Assembly (NCBI GenBank): GCA_021153325.1
Contig: JAGKTQ010000008.1
Coordinates: 16,282-80,281 of the forward strand
Source: Lachnospiraceae bacterium
Lineage (GTDB): Bacteria > Bacillota > Clostridia > Lachnospirales > Lachnospiraceae
Reading direction: 5' to 3'
DNA length: 64,000 nt
Part shown: in pieces, positions 6,520 through 14,118 of the stretch
How the letters are laid out: each line of letters opens with the position of its first letter
How positions within the stretch are numbered: position 1 is the first letter of the stretch
Program-made: the position numbers and the translations under genes
Notes under the pieces: generated by a model
The model's database searches: none
What the model was told of the DNA's origin: nothing
The model's input: only the letters and a program-made list of their open reading frames with translations

Positions 6520-6840
6520 ATGAATATTAGAAGACATTATATTTTTACGAACAAGCGATATTCCGAAAAATCTATTATGTCAGCCATTTTAGGTGTAATA
6601 AGTTTAGGCGCTTTGATAGCGGCGGTCTATCATACTTTTTTGGCAGGCGGAGAAGCTATGGTTGGGTATGGAGTGACTGCACTTTTAGCAACTATTTTTT
6701 CGATTATCGGCATGGTACTCGGTATTTTATCAAAGCTGGAAAAAGATAAATTTTATTTATTTTCTTATATAGGGATTGTTACCAACGCATTGGCAATCAT
6801 AAGTATTATTTATATTATTTATGTAGGCAATTTTGCATAA
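6520..6840 (+). CDS. Small integral membrane protein, DUF6142-like
   Basis: The 106-residue protein starts with a basic cytoplasmic stretch (MNIRRHYIFTNKRYSEKS) followed by three hydrophobic segments (about residues 20-40, 50-70 and 80-103). The layout matches the DUF6142 family of Clostridia as far as memory allows. A GATGGAG sequence just before ATG 6520 is a modest Shine-Dalgarno at close range. The gene sits 30 nt before the aminopeptidase gene. No function is known. Confidence 0.7.
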   Translation: MNIRRHYIFTNKRYSEKSIMSAILGVISLGALIAAVYHTFLAGGEAMVGYGVTALLATIFSIIGMVLGILSKLEKDKFYLFSYIGIVTNALAIISIIYIIYVGNFA

Positions 6841-6869
6841 AATAAACAAGGAGAATTGAAATATTAATT

Positions 6870-8906
6870 ATGATAGAAGAGCGTTTTGAATTAGCGATAG
6901 AAAGAGTAAAAGAAATAATAGCAGAAGAAGCAACTGCAGAAAATATGCGGGATTATTTTCAGAAATGTGCTGCGTTCATTTTGTCTGTGAAGGAGACTTT
7001 TGATTGGGTAGGAAGTTTGGAATATGAAGAGGCAGATATGTCTGCTCTGGCGGACAAAAACAGAGAACTGTATGCAGACATTTTGCCAGAAAATTATGGA
7101 AGATCTTATGGAAATCCTGATTATGCAGCAGAGAAGTTAGAAAAATACGGAAAGCTTTTCTCTTATCTTTACACAAAGCTTCGTGAAATGATTCCGTATG
7201 CATATGAGCAGAAAAAAGAGCAGATGCTCATTCGGATAGAATTGTTTTTGGAGATTTATAATACTTGTGTCTATGCCGAGGAAGAGGGAGCAGCACCGGA
7301 TTTAAAAGAGTTAGAACAGATCGTGTATTGGTTTATGAGCGATTATTCGGAAGAAATGACGGAAGAGGTAATTGAAAAACAGATCAATCCTGAGGTAGAT
7401 TTTGCAAAGAAGATTATTATGGAAAGTGATCTTTCTGATCTGCGTTATCTGTATCGTTTTGGCGAGTATATTACGGACAATGAGATAGAAACGGCAAAGC
7501 ATCTGCTTTCCATGCCGGAAGAAAAGATCAAACTTATGGCTGACACATATACGGAAGGGTATCGCATTGGATTTGCAGTGACCAATAAAGATATTACGAA
7601 AAAGAAAACGGTGGCTATTCGTTATTGCCTTGGTTTTGAAAGAATGATAAAGCAGGCAGTGCTCAACTTTGAAAAAATGGGATTGCAGGCTACGATATAC
7701 CGGGCGGCAGCAGGAGTAAACCGAAACGGTTATTTTGGCGCTATTCCAAATAAACAGTATGACTTCGACCACAAAGATGACGCAGCACTGTTTATGGATA
7801 AGCAGTATATAAACAGAAGATTGGAAGTACTTCGAAACGGCTATGAAAAACGAAAAGAAATGGCAGCCGTATTTGGTGGTCCGGCAGTTTTGGAAACCTT
7901 TGGAGAAACTCCGTTTGCACCAGAATTTAAAGAAAATGCATGCAGGCTTTCTAAGGAACAGCAGAAGCTTTCTGTAGAATTTGCTTCTGCATCGGGCAGC
8001 ATTATTAACGAATATATCAAAGGCGAGGAGCGTAGCTTTACGATCATTGCATTTCCAACACCGGAAGTAGGGGACAATTATTCGGAAATCTTTGATGAGA
8101 TCGTCCGTATCAATACTTTGGATTATAAGCTGTATCAGACAATCCAGCAGACGATCATTGACTGTCTTGACAAAGCAGACCATGTAGTGATTCAGGGAAT
8201 GAACGGAAACAAAACGGATCTTACTGTAAAATTACATGAGTTGAATGACGCTGAGAAAGAATCCAATTTTGAGAATTGTGTTGCAGATGTGAATATTCCG
8301 GTGGGTGAAGTATTCACTTCACCGCTCCTAAAAGGTACAAATGGACTTTTGCATGTAAGCCGCGTCTTTTTGAATGAATTGGAGTATAAAGATCTGGAAG
8401 TGGAATTTAAGGATGGTATGGTCGAACAATATCGTTGCAGTAATTTCGACACCGAAGAAGAAAATAAAAAGTATGTGAAGGAAAACGTATTATTCCACCA
8501 CGATACACTGCCTTTAGGAGAATTTGCAATCGGAACAAATACAACGGCTTATGTAGTGGCGGAAAAATACAAGATCGCGGATAAGCTTCCAATTTTGATC
8601 GCAGAAAAAATGGGACCTCATTTTGCAGTAGGCGATACCTGTTATTCCCATGCGGAGGATGTGAAGGTTTACAATCCTGACGGCAAAGAGTTGATCGCAA
8701 GGGAAAATGAGTTAGTTTCCGAATATCGCCATACTGATATTTCCAAGGCATATTACAATTGCCACACGGATATTACCATTCCTTATGATGAGCTTGGAAG
8801 GCTGTATGTAGTTACAAAAGATGGCGCAGAGCTTACGATTATTGAAAATGGAAGGTTCGTATTGGAAGGCTGTGAGGAGTTGAATAAACCGTTCCAAAAT
8901 CAATAG
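6870..8906 (+). CDS. Aminopeptidase, M29-type catalytic domain with long N-terminal extension
   Basis: The 678-residue protein is far longer than standard M29 aminopeptidases (about 410 residues). The C-terminal part has the M29 dinuclear-metal signatures: NIPVGEVFTSP (E480), GEFAIGTN (E551), GPHFAVGDT (H584) and CHTDITIP (H632 and D634). The first 330 or so residues are acidic, helical and not recognised; they include the segment YRAAAGVNRNGYFGAIPNKQ. The role is removal of N-terminal residues from peptides in the cytoplasm; no signal peptide is present. It follows the small membrane protein gene closely. The catalytic family is fairly sure, the function of the extension is not known. Confidence 0.8.
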   Translation: MIEERFELAIERVKEIIAEEATAENMRDYFQKCAAFILSVKETFDWVGSLEYEEADMSALADKNRELYADILPENYGRSYGNPDYAAEKLEKYGKLFSYLYTKLREMIPYAYEQKKEQMLIRIELFLEIYNTCVYAEEEGAAPDLKELEQIVYWFMSDYSEEMTEEVIEKQINPEVDFAKKIIMESDLSDLRYLYRFGEYITDNEIETAKHLLSMPEEKIKLMADTYTEGYRIGFAVTNKDITKKKTVAIRYCLGFERMIKQAVLNFEKMGLQATIYRAAAGVNRNGYFGAIPNKQYDFDHKDDAALFMDKQYINRRLEVLRNGYEKRKEMAAVFGGPAVLETFGETPFAPEFKENACRLSKEQQKLSVEFASASGSIINEYIKGEERSFTIIAFPTPEVGDNYSEIFDEIVRINTLDYKLYQTIQQTIIDCLDKADHVVIQGMNGNKTDLTVKLHELNDAEKESNFENCVADVNIPVGEVFTSPLLKGTNGLLHVSRVFLNELEYKDLEVEFKDGMVEQYRCSNFDTEEENKKYVKENVLFHHDTLPLGEFAIGTNTTAYVVAEKYKIADKLPILIAEKMGPHFAVGDTCYSHAEDVKVYNPDGKELIARENELVSEYRHTDISKAYYNCHTDITIPYDELGRLYVVTKDGAELTIIENGRFVLEGCEELNKPFQNQ

Positions 8907-9052
8907 CACCGTAAAATTTAAGAGAATCTTTGCAAATACGGTGTTGCATGGAATGTAAAAGTTTAGTAAACTATTACTGTTCATTTGAAAATGTCAATAT
9001 GTGATGAAAAAGATCACATAAAATAAAAAGAGAGCTGTACCGGAAGGTGCAG
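8907..9052 (+). promoter_or_regulatory. Hairpin-rich leader of the purE operon
   Basis: Three hairpins are readable: CACCGTA/TACGGTG (8907-8913 with 8937-8943), ATGTGAT/ATCACAT (8999-9005 with 9013-9019), and CTGTACC/GGTGCAG around a GGAA loop (9035-9052), which lies just before the purE Shine-Dalgarno. The purine riboswitch core was looked for and not found. The first may be a weak terminator of the aminopeptidase gene; the role of the others is unknown. Confidence 0.45.
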
Positions 9053-9066
9053 GAATAGGAGGAAAA

Positions 9067-9567
9067 ATGGCACAGGTTGGAATTGTCATGGGTAGTGATT
9101 CAGACATGCCGGTAATGGCGAAAGCAGCAGATATTTTAGAGGAGCTTGGTATTTCATATGAAATGAAAATTATCTCTGCACATAGAGAGCCGGATGTATT
9201 TTTTGAATATGCTAAAACAGCAGAGGAAAAGGGCTTTAAAGTAATTATCGCAGGAGCAGGTATGGCAGCACACCTTCCGGGTATGTGCGCTGCAATTTTC
9301 CCAATGCCTGTTATCGGCATTCCGATGCATACGACATCTTTAGGAGGAAGAGATTCTTTATACTCTATCGTACAGATGCCATCCGGAATTCCGGTTGCAA
9401 CAGTAGCAATCAATGGCGGTGCCAATGCAGGACTTTTGGCAGCTAAGATTCTTGCAACTTCAGATGCAGCTTTGCTTGATAAATTAAAAGCATACTCTCA
9501 GGGCTTAAAGGAAGCAGTAGAGAAAAAGGATGCACATTTACAGGAAGTAGGATACAAAAACTACTAA
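9067..9567 (+). CDS. purE: N5-carboxyaminoimidazole ribonucleotide mutase
   Basis: PurE converts N5-CAIR to CAIR in purine synthesis. The 166-residue protein shows MGSDSDMPVM at the N-terminus, SAHREPD in the middle, the GAGMAAHLPGM loop and the MPSGIPVATVAING segment, all typical of class I PurE. ATG 9067 follows AGGAGG. The gene opens a purE-purM-purN-purD run with short spacers. purK, purF, purC and purB are not in the window. Confidence 0.97.
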   Translation: MAQVGIVMGSDSDMPVMAKAADILEELGISYEMKIISAHREPDVFFEYAKTAEEKGFKVIIAGAGMAAHLPGMCAAIFPMPVIGIPMHTTSLGGRDSLYSIVQMPSGIPVATVAINGGANAGLLAAKILATSDAALLDKLKAYSQGLKEAVEKKDAHLQEVGYKNY

Positions 9568-9602
9568 TTTTATAATGGATTACAGGAAAGGATGAATATA
9601 AA

Positions 9603-10628
9603 ATGGATTACAAGAACGCTGGTGTAGATATTGAAGCTGGTTACAAATCAGTGGAATTAATGAAAAAATATGTAAAAGAAACAATGAGACCGGAAGTATT
9701 AGGCGGTCTGGGCGGATTTTCAGGTGCCTTTTCATTAGATAAAATTAAAGAGATGGAAAAACCTACATTAGTATCCGGTACAGACGGTTGTGGTACAAAA
9801 GTGAAATTAGCATTTTTGATGGACAAGCATGATACGATCGGTATTGATGCAGTTGCTATGTGCGTAAATGATATTGCATGTGCTGGTGGAGAACCATTAT
9901 TCTTCTTAGATTACATTGCATGTGGAAAAAACTATCCTGAAAAGATTGCAACGATCGTAAAAGGTGTTGCAGAAGGATGCTTACAGTCAGGCGCTGCTTT
10001 GATCGGTGGCGAGACAGCAGAACATCCAGGTTTAATGCCAGAAGACGAATACGATCTTGCAGGATTTGCTGTAGGTGTTGTTGATGAAAAAGATCTGATC
10101 ACAGGAAAAGATTTAAAGGACGGAGATGTTTTGATCGGTATGGCATCCTCCGGTGTGCATAGTAACGGATTTTCTTTAGTAAGAAAAGTTTTCGAAATGA
10201 CAAAAGAAAGCTTAGATACTTATTATGATGAACTTGGAAAAACATTAGGTGAAGCATTGATTGAGCCTACAAGAATTTATGTAAAAGCATTGAAATCCAT
10301 TAAAGATGCAGGCGTTAAAGTAAAAGCATGCAGCCATATTACAGGTGGTGGATTCTATGAAAATATTCCAAGAATGCTTCCTGACGGCATTCGTGCTGTA
10401 GTCAAGAAAGACAGCTATGAAATACCGGCTATTTTCAAACTTCTTCAGGAAAAAGGCGGCATTACAGATGAAATGATGTACAATACATACAATATGGGAC
10501 TTGGTATGATCGTTGCAGTAGATAAAGCAGACGTGGATAAGACAATGGAAGCAATCAAAGCAGCAGGAGATACACCATATATCGTAGGACATTGTGAAGC
10601 AGGTGAAAAAGGAGTTACGTTATGTTAA
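9603..10628 (+). CDS. purM: Phosphoribosylformylglycinamidine cyclo-ligase (AIR synthetase)
   Basis: PurM closes the imidazole ring using ATP to make AIR. The 341-residue length is standard. Visible signatures are DYKNAGVDIEAG at the start, LVSGTDGCGTKVKLAF, DAVAMCVNDIACAGGEPLFF, GGETAEHPG, ASSGVHSNGFSLVRK and HITGGGFYENIPRMLP. The stop overlaps the purN start by 7 nt, indicating coupled translation. The 12-mer ATGGATTACAAG at the start has a near copy, ATGGATTACAGG, 29 nt upstream at 9574, which runs into a stop after six codons. Confidence 0.97.
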   Translation: MDYKNAGVDIEAGYKSVELMKKYVKETMRPEVLGGLGGFSGAFSLDKIKEMEKPTLVSGTDGCGTKVKLAFLMDKHDTIGIDAVAMCVNDIACAGGEPLFFLDYIACGKNYPEKIATIVKGVAEGCLQSGAALIGGETAEHPGLMPEDEYDLAGFAVGVVDEKDLITGKDLKDGDVLIGMASSGVHSNGFSLVRKVFEMTKESLDTYYDELGKTLGEALIEPTRIYVKALKSIKDAGVKVKACSHITGGGFYENIPRMLPDGIRAVVKKDSYEIPAIFKLLQEKGGITDEMMYNTYNMGLGMIVAVDKADVDKTMEAIKAAGDTPYIVGHCEAGEKGVTLC

Positions 10629-11245
10629 ATATCGTAGTTTGCGTATCCGGCGGTGGAACCAACCTGCAGGCAATCATGGATGCGGTATCTAACGGACAGA
10701 TAACAAATACGAAGATCGCAGGTGTTATCAGTAATAATCCGGGAGCCTTTGCATTAGAGAGAGCACAGAAAGCAGGGATTCCTTCTTTCTGTATCTCTCC
10801 AAAAAGCTATGAAAGCAGAGAGGATTTTAACGAAGCATTTCTGGCAAAAATGGATGAGTTAAATCCGGATCTGATTGTGCTGGCAGGATTTTTGGTAGTC
10901 ATTCCAGAAAAAATGATACAAAAATTCAAAAACCGCATTATCAACATCCATCCATCCTTGATCCCATCCTTCTGTGGTACCGGCTATTATGGACTGAAAG
11001 TGCATGAAGCAGCACTTGACAGAGGCGTGAAAGTAGTAGGCGCTACCGTTCATTTTGTAGACGAAGGAACAGATACCGGACCGATCATTTATCAAAAACC
11101 AGTCATGGTAGAAGAGGGTGACACACCGGAAGTTTTACAGAGACGTGTGATGGAACAGGCAGAATGGATCATTTTACCAAAAGCAATTGATGCGATTGCT
11201 AATGGAAAGATCAAAGTAAAAGACGGAAAAGTAGTACAGGCATAA
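10622..11245 (+). CDS. purN: Phosphoribosylglycinamide formyltransferase
   Basis: PurN transfers a formyl group from 10-formyl-THF to GAR. The 207-residue protein starts with VVCVSGGGTNLQAIMDA and carries LVLAGFLVVIPEKM, INIHPSLIPSF with the catalytic Asn and His, and VHFVDEGTDTGPII with the catalytic Asp. It overlaps the end of purM by 7 nt and is followed by purD after a 59-nt gap. Confidence 0.97.
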   Translation: MLNIVVCVSGGGTNLQAIMDAVSNGQITNTKIAGVISNNPGAFALERAQKAGIPSFCISPKSYESREDFNEAFLAKMDELNPDLIVLAGFLVVIPEKMIQKFKNRIINIHPSLIPSFCGTGYYGLKVHEAALDRGVKVVGATVHFVDEGTDTGPIIYQKPVMVEEGDTPEVLQRRVMEQAEWIILPKAIDAIANGKIKVKDGKVVQA

Positions 11246-11304
11246 GTTTACGAGAAACAGCAGAGCAGCAGGCAGCTTATCATATGCATGGAGGAAAAGT
11301 TAAC

Positions 11305-12576
11305 ATGAAGGTTTTAATAGTAGGAAGCGGCGGAAGAGAACACGCGATTGCAACAAGTGTAGCAAAAAGCCCTAAAGTAGACAAAATTTATTGTGCACCG
11401 GGAAATGCAGGAATCGGTCTGATTGCAGAGTGTGTACCGATCGGTGCTATGGAATTTGATAAAATTGTAGCGTTCGCAAAAGAAAAAGAAATCGATTTAA
11501 CAATCGTAGGAATGGATGACCCATTAGTAGGTGGTCTTGTAGATGAACTGAACAATGCAGGACTCCGTGCATTCGGGCCAAAGAAAAATGCAGCTATTTT
11601 AGAGGGAAGTAAAGCATTTTCTAAAGACCTTATGAAAAAATATAACATTCCTACTGCAGCATATGAAACTTTTGATGATGCAGATGCTGCGATCGCTTAT
11701 TTGGAAAAAGCAGATTTCCCGATTGTTTTAAAAGCAGATGGATTGGCGCTTGGAAAAGGTGTTCTGATCTGTAATACATTAGAAGAAGCCAAAGATGGTG
11801 TAAAATCCATTATGTTGGACAAACAGTTCGGTTCAGCAGGAAACAGACTTGTTGTGGAAGAGTTCATGACAGGAAGAGAAGTTTCTGTATTATCTTATGT
11901 GGATGGCAAGACGATCAAAACTATGACTTCCGCACAGGATCATAAACGTGCAAAAGACGGAGATCAGGGCTTAAATACCGGCGGAATGGGAACCTTTTCA
12001 CCAAGTCCATTCTATACAGAAGAAGTAGATGAATTTTGTAAAAAATACATTTATCAGGCAACGGTAGATGCTATGGCAGCAGAAGGAAGAGAATTTAAAG
12101 GTATTATTTTCTTTGGACTTATGTTGACAGAAAAAGGACCTCGTGTGTTAGAGTACAATGCTCGTTTTGGTGATCCAGAAGCACAGGTTGTACTTCCTCG
12201 AATGAAAAATGATATTATTGAAGTGATGGAAGCATGTATTGATGGTACGTTAGATACCGTAGACTTGCAGTTCGAAGATAATGCAGCAGTTTGCGTAGTA
12301 CTGGCATCGGATGGTTATCCGGTTTCCTATGAAAAAGGTCTTCTGATCAAAGGCTTAGAGAAATTTGATGGAAAAGATGGTTATTATTGTTTCCATGCCG
12401 GAACAAAGCAGACAGAGGAAGGCATCGTAACAAACGGTGGACGTGTTTTGGGAATTACTGCAAAGGGAAAAGACTTAAAAGAAGCGAGAGCAAATGCATA
12501 TGAAGCTACCAAATGGGTAGAATTCGCGAACAAATATATGAGAAACGATATCGGAAAAGCAATTGACGAAGCTTAA
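11305..12576 (+). CDS. purD: Phosphoribosylamine-glycine ligase (GAR synthetase)
   Basis: PurD joins glycine to phosphoribosylamine with ATP. ATG 11305 is preferred to the in-frame ATG at 11284 because GGAGGA lies between them and the family starts with MKVLIVGSGGREHAIA. The product has 423 residues, including the ATP-grasp core (LKADGLALGKGVL, GGMGTFSP) and the metal-binding YNARFGDPE motif. It ends the visible purE-M-N-D run. No terminator is visible after it, so the SH3-domain gene 49 nt downstream may share the transcript. Confidence 0.96.
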   Translation: MKVLIVGSGGREHAIATSVAKSPKVDKIYCAPGNAGIGLIAECVPIGAMEFDKIVAFAKEKEIDLTIVGMDDPLVGGLVDELNNAGLRAFGPKKNAAILEGSKAFSKDLMKKYNIPTAAYETFDDADAAIAYLEKADFPIVLKADGLALGKGVLICNTLEEAKDGVKSIMLDKQFGSAGNRLVVEEFMTGREVSVLSYVDGKTIKTMTSAQDHKRAKDGDQGLNTGGMGTFSPSPFYTEEVDEFCKKYIYQATVDAMAAEGREFKGIIFFGLMLTEKGPRVLEYNARFGDPEAQVVLPRMKNDIIEVMEACIDGTLDTVDLQFEDNAAVCVVLASDGYPVSYEKGLLIKGLEKFDGKDGYYCFHAGTKQTEEGIVTNGGRVLGITAKGKDLKEARANAYEATKWVEFANKYMRNDIGKAIDEA

Positions 12577-12625
12577 AAGTTTTCCAAAAAGAAAGTGGGA
12601 TTACTTAAGGAAGGAAGAAGATATA

Positions 12626-14011
12626 ATGAAGAACACGAAACGGTACATAACGAAAGTTAAAAATGCAGGCAAAATTATGTTGGCTATGCTGACAGTTTGC
12701 AGTTGTATGATTTTATTTTCGTTTGAATCTCTGGCAGCAGAAGGAACTGTAAAAACTACCTCTGCTAAAATCAGAAGTGAGGCCAATACTTCAAGTGAAG
12801 TTCTTGCGAGTGTAGAAGCAGGAGATGAGCTTACGATCAAAGCAAAAACAACAGGAGCAGATGGCTATACATGGTATCAGGTATTTGTAGATGCGGATAC
12901 CTTGGGATTCATCCGTTCTGATTTAGTAGAAGCTGACGGAACAGTGCCGGAAATGCAAGCATCTTCTTCTCAGTCTACAACAAGTGATTCGGGAAGCAGT
13001 ACAGAAACAACCAATCAGCAGGCACAGGCTGTCACCATTACGGTAGAACCAATGGAAAGTCAAAGTGCTACGATTACAGGTGGAGATGTAAATGTGCGCC
13101 AGAGTGCAAGTACTTCCACAGCCAAAGTAGCAACAGCAAAAAATGGAACCGCCATTACGGTAACCGGTCAGGCAACTGGCGCTGATGGTAAAGTATGGTA
13201 TCAGGCTACTTTTATTAAAGATGGAACAGAAATTACAGGATTTATCCGTTCGGACTATGTAGAACTTGGAGCAGTGATCGAAGAAACTCCAGCAGAAACA
13301 GAAGAAAATACAGCAGAAACAGAAGTGACAGAAGATTCTGCGCAAACAACACAGACGGAAAGCAAAGCATACGATACTGTGTTAGAAACAAAAGAAGATG
13401 GCACACAGGAATGGTATCTGTATGATAATGCAGCAGGATATAAATATTCCATTCCGGATCTGATGGCTGTAACACAAAATAATTCTGAGGCTGATGGCGA
13501 ATTGGAAGGTCAGGTAAAACAGCAGAAAATCATTATTATTGTCTTGATTGTCATTTTAGTTGTTGTCATTCTTGGTGCAACATTACTATTCTTTAAATTG
13601 CACGACAATGATGATTTTGATGAGGAAGATGAGGAAGAGGAAGAAATTCCGGTTAGAAAAAGAAAAGTAGAAAGAACAGTGCGCGAACCGGCTAGAGAAC
13701 CGGTAAAACGTCCTGCACAGACTACAGACAGACCTGTTAGACGTCAGACACAGGGAACAACAGCTCGTACACAGCAGACACAAAGACCTGTAAGACAGAC
13801 AGAAGCAGCATCGCAAAGACCAGTACAAAAACCGGTTCAGAAGCCAAGACCAACTGCGCAGATGCCGGAAAAAGAAGTGACCTATGAAGAGGATTTAAAA
13901 CTGGATACAAAGAGAAATTCAAATAATCAGTGGCGTTCAAAAAACTTCCTTGCAGATGATGATGAGTTTGAATTTGAATTTTTAAATATGGATGATCCGA
14001 AGAGATTATAA
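12626..14011 (+). CDS. Secreted-side SH3-domain protein with C-terminal membrane anchor and basic tail
   Basis: The 461-residue protein starts at ATG 12626 behind AAGGAAGGAAGA; an upstream in-frame ATG at 12563 overlaps purD and lacks a ribosome site. It has a signal peptide ending near FSFESLAAEG and two bacterial SH3 (SH3_3) domains (about residues 41-105 and 145-220) that share the pattern KIRSEAN/NVRQSAS ... WYQ ... GFIRSD. A Thr/Glu-rich linker, one membrane helix (about residues 310-332) and a cytoplasmic tail rich in Arg, Pro, Thr and Gln follow. SH3_3 domains commonly bind cell-wall peptides. The layout suggests a wall-facing sensor or anchor. The ligand and partner are unknown. Confidence 0.8.
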   Translation: MKNTKRYITKVKNAGKIMLAMLTVCSCMILFSFESLAAEGTVKTTSAKIRSEANTSSEVLASVEAGDELTIKAKTTGADGYTWYQVFVDADTLGFIRSDLVEADGTVPEMQASSSQSTTSDSGSSTETTNQQAQAVTITVEPMESQSATITGGDVNVRQSASTSTAKVATAKNGTAITVTGQATGADGKVWYQATFIKDGTEITGFIRSDYVELGAVIEETPAETEENTAETEVTEDSAQTTQTESKAYDTVLETKEDGTQEWYLYDNAAGYKYSIPDLMAVTQNNSEADGELEGQVKQQKIIIIVLIVILVVVILGATLLFFKLHDNDDFDEEDEEEEEIPVRKRKVERTVREPAREPVKRPAQTTDRPVRRQTQGTTARTQQTQRPVRQTEAASQRPVQKPVQKPRPTAQMPEKEVTYEEDLKLDTKRNSNNQWRSKNFLADDDEFEFEFLNMDDPKRL

Positions 14012-14015
14012 AGTA

Positions 14016-14052
14016 AAAGAACTGCCGTCATAATATCGGCAGTTCTTTCTTA
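14016..14052 (+). terminator. Terminator between the SH3-domain gene and clpC
   Basis: AAGAACTGCCG (14018-14028) pairs with CGGCAGTTCTT (14037-14047), followed by TCTT. The long stem ends transcription coming from the purine/SH3 side. Confidence 0.85.
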
Positions 14053-14118
14053 AAAAACTGTTTTAAAATAACAGCGATTGGATATGATATAATATCAAGA
14101 ATATGGAGGACTAAAATA

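Noticed and set aside
7311..8183. 290-codon minus-strand frame inside the aminopeptidase gene
   Set aside because: It is antisense to a well-supported gene, rich in Cys, Phe and His as expected for a shadow frame, and has no start signals.
8944..9066. Possible purine riboswitch before purE
   Set aside because: The conserved guanine/adenine aptamer core and its loop-loop sequences are not present; only simple hairpins are seen.
14053..14118. CtsR or CIRCE heat-shock operator before clpC
   Set aside because: Neither the CtsR heptad repeat nor the CIRCE dyad could be found; only a TATAAT-like -10 is visible.
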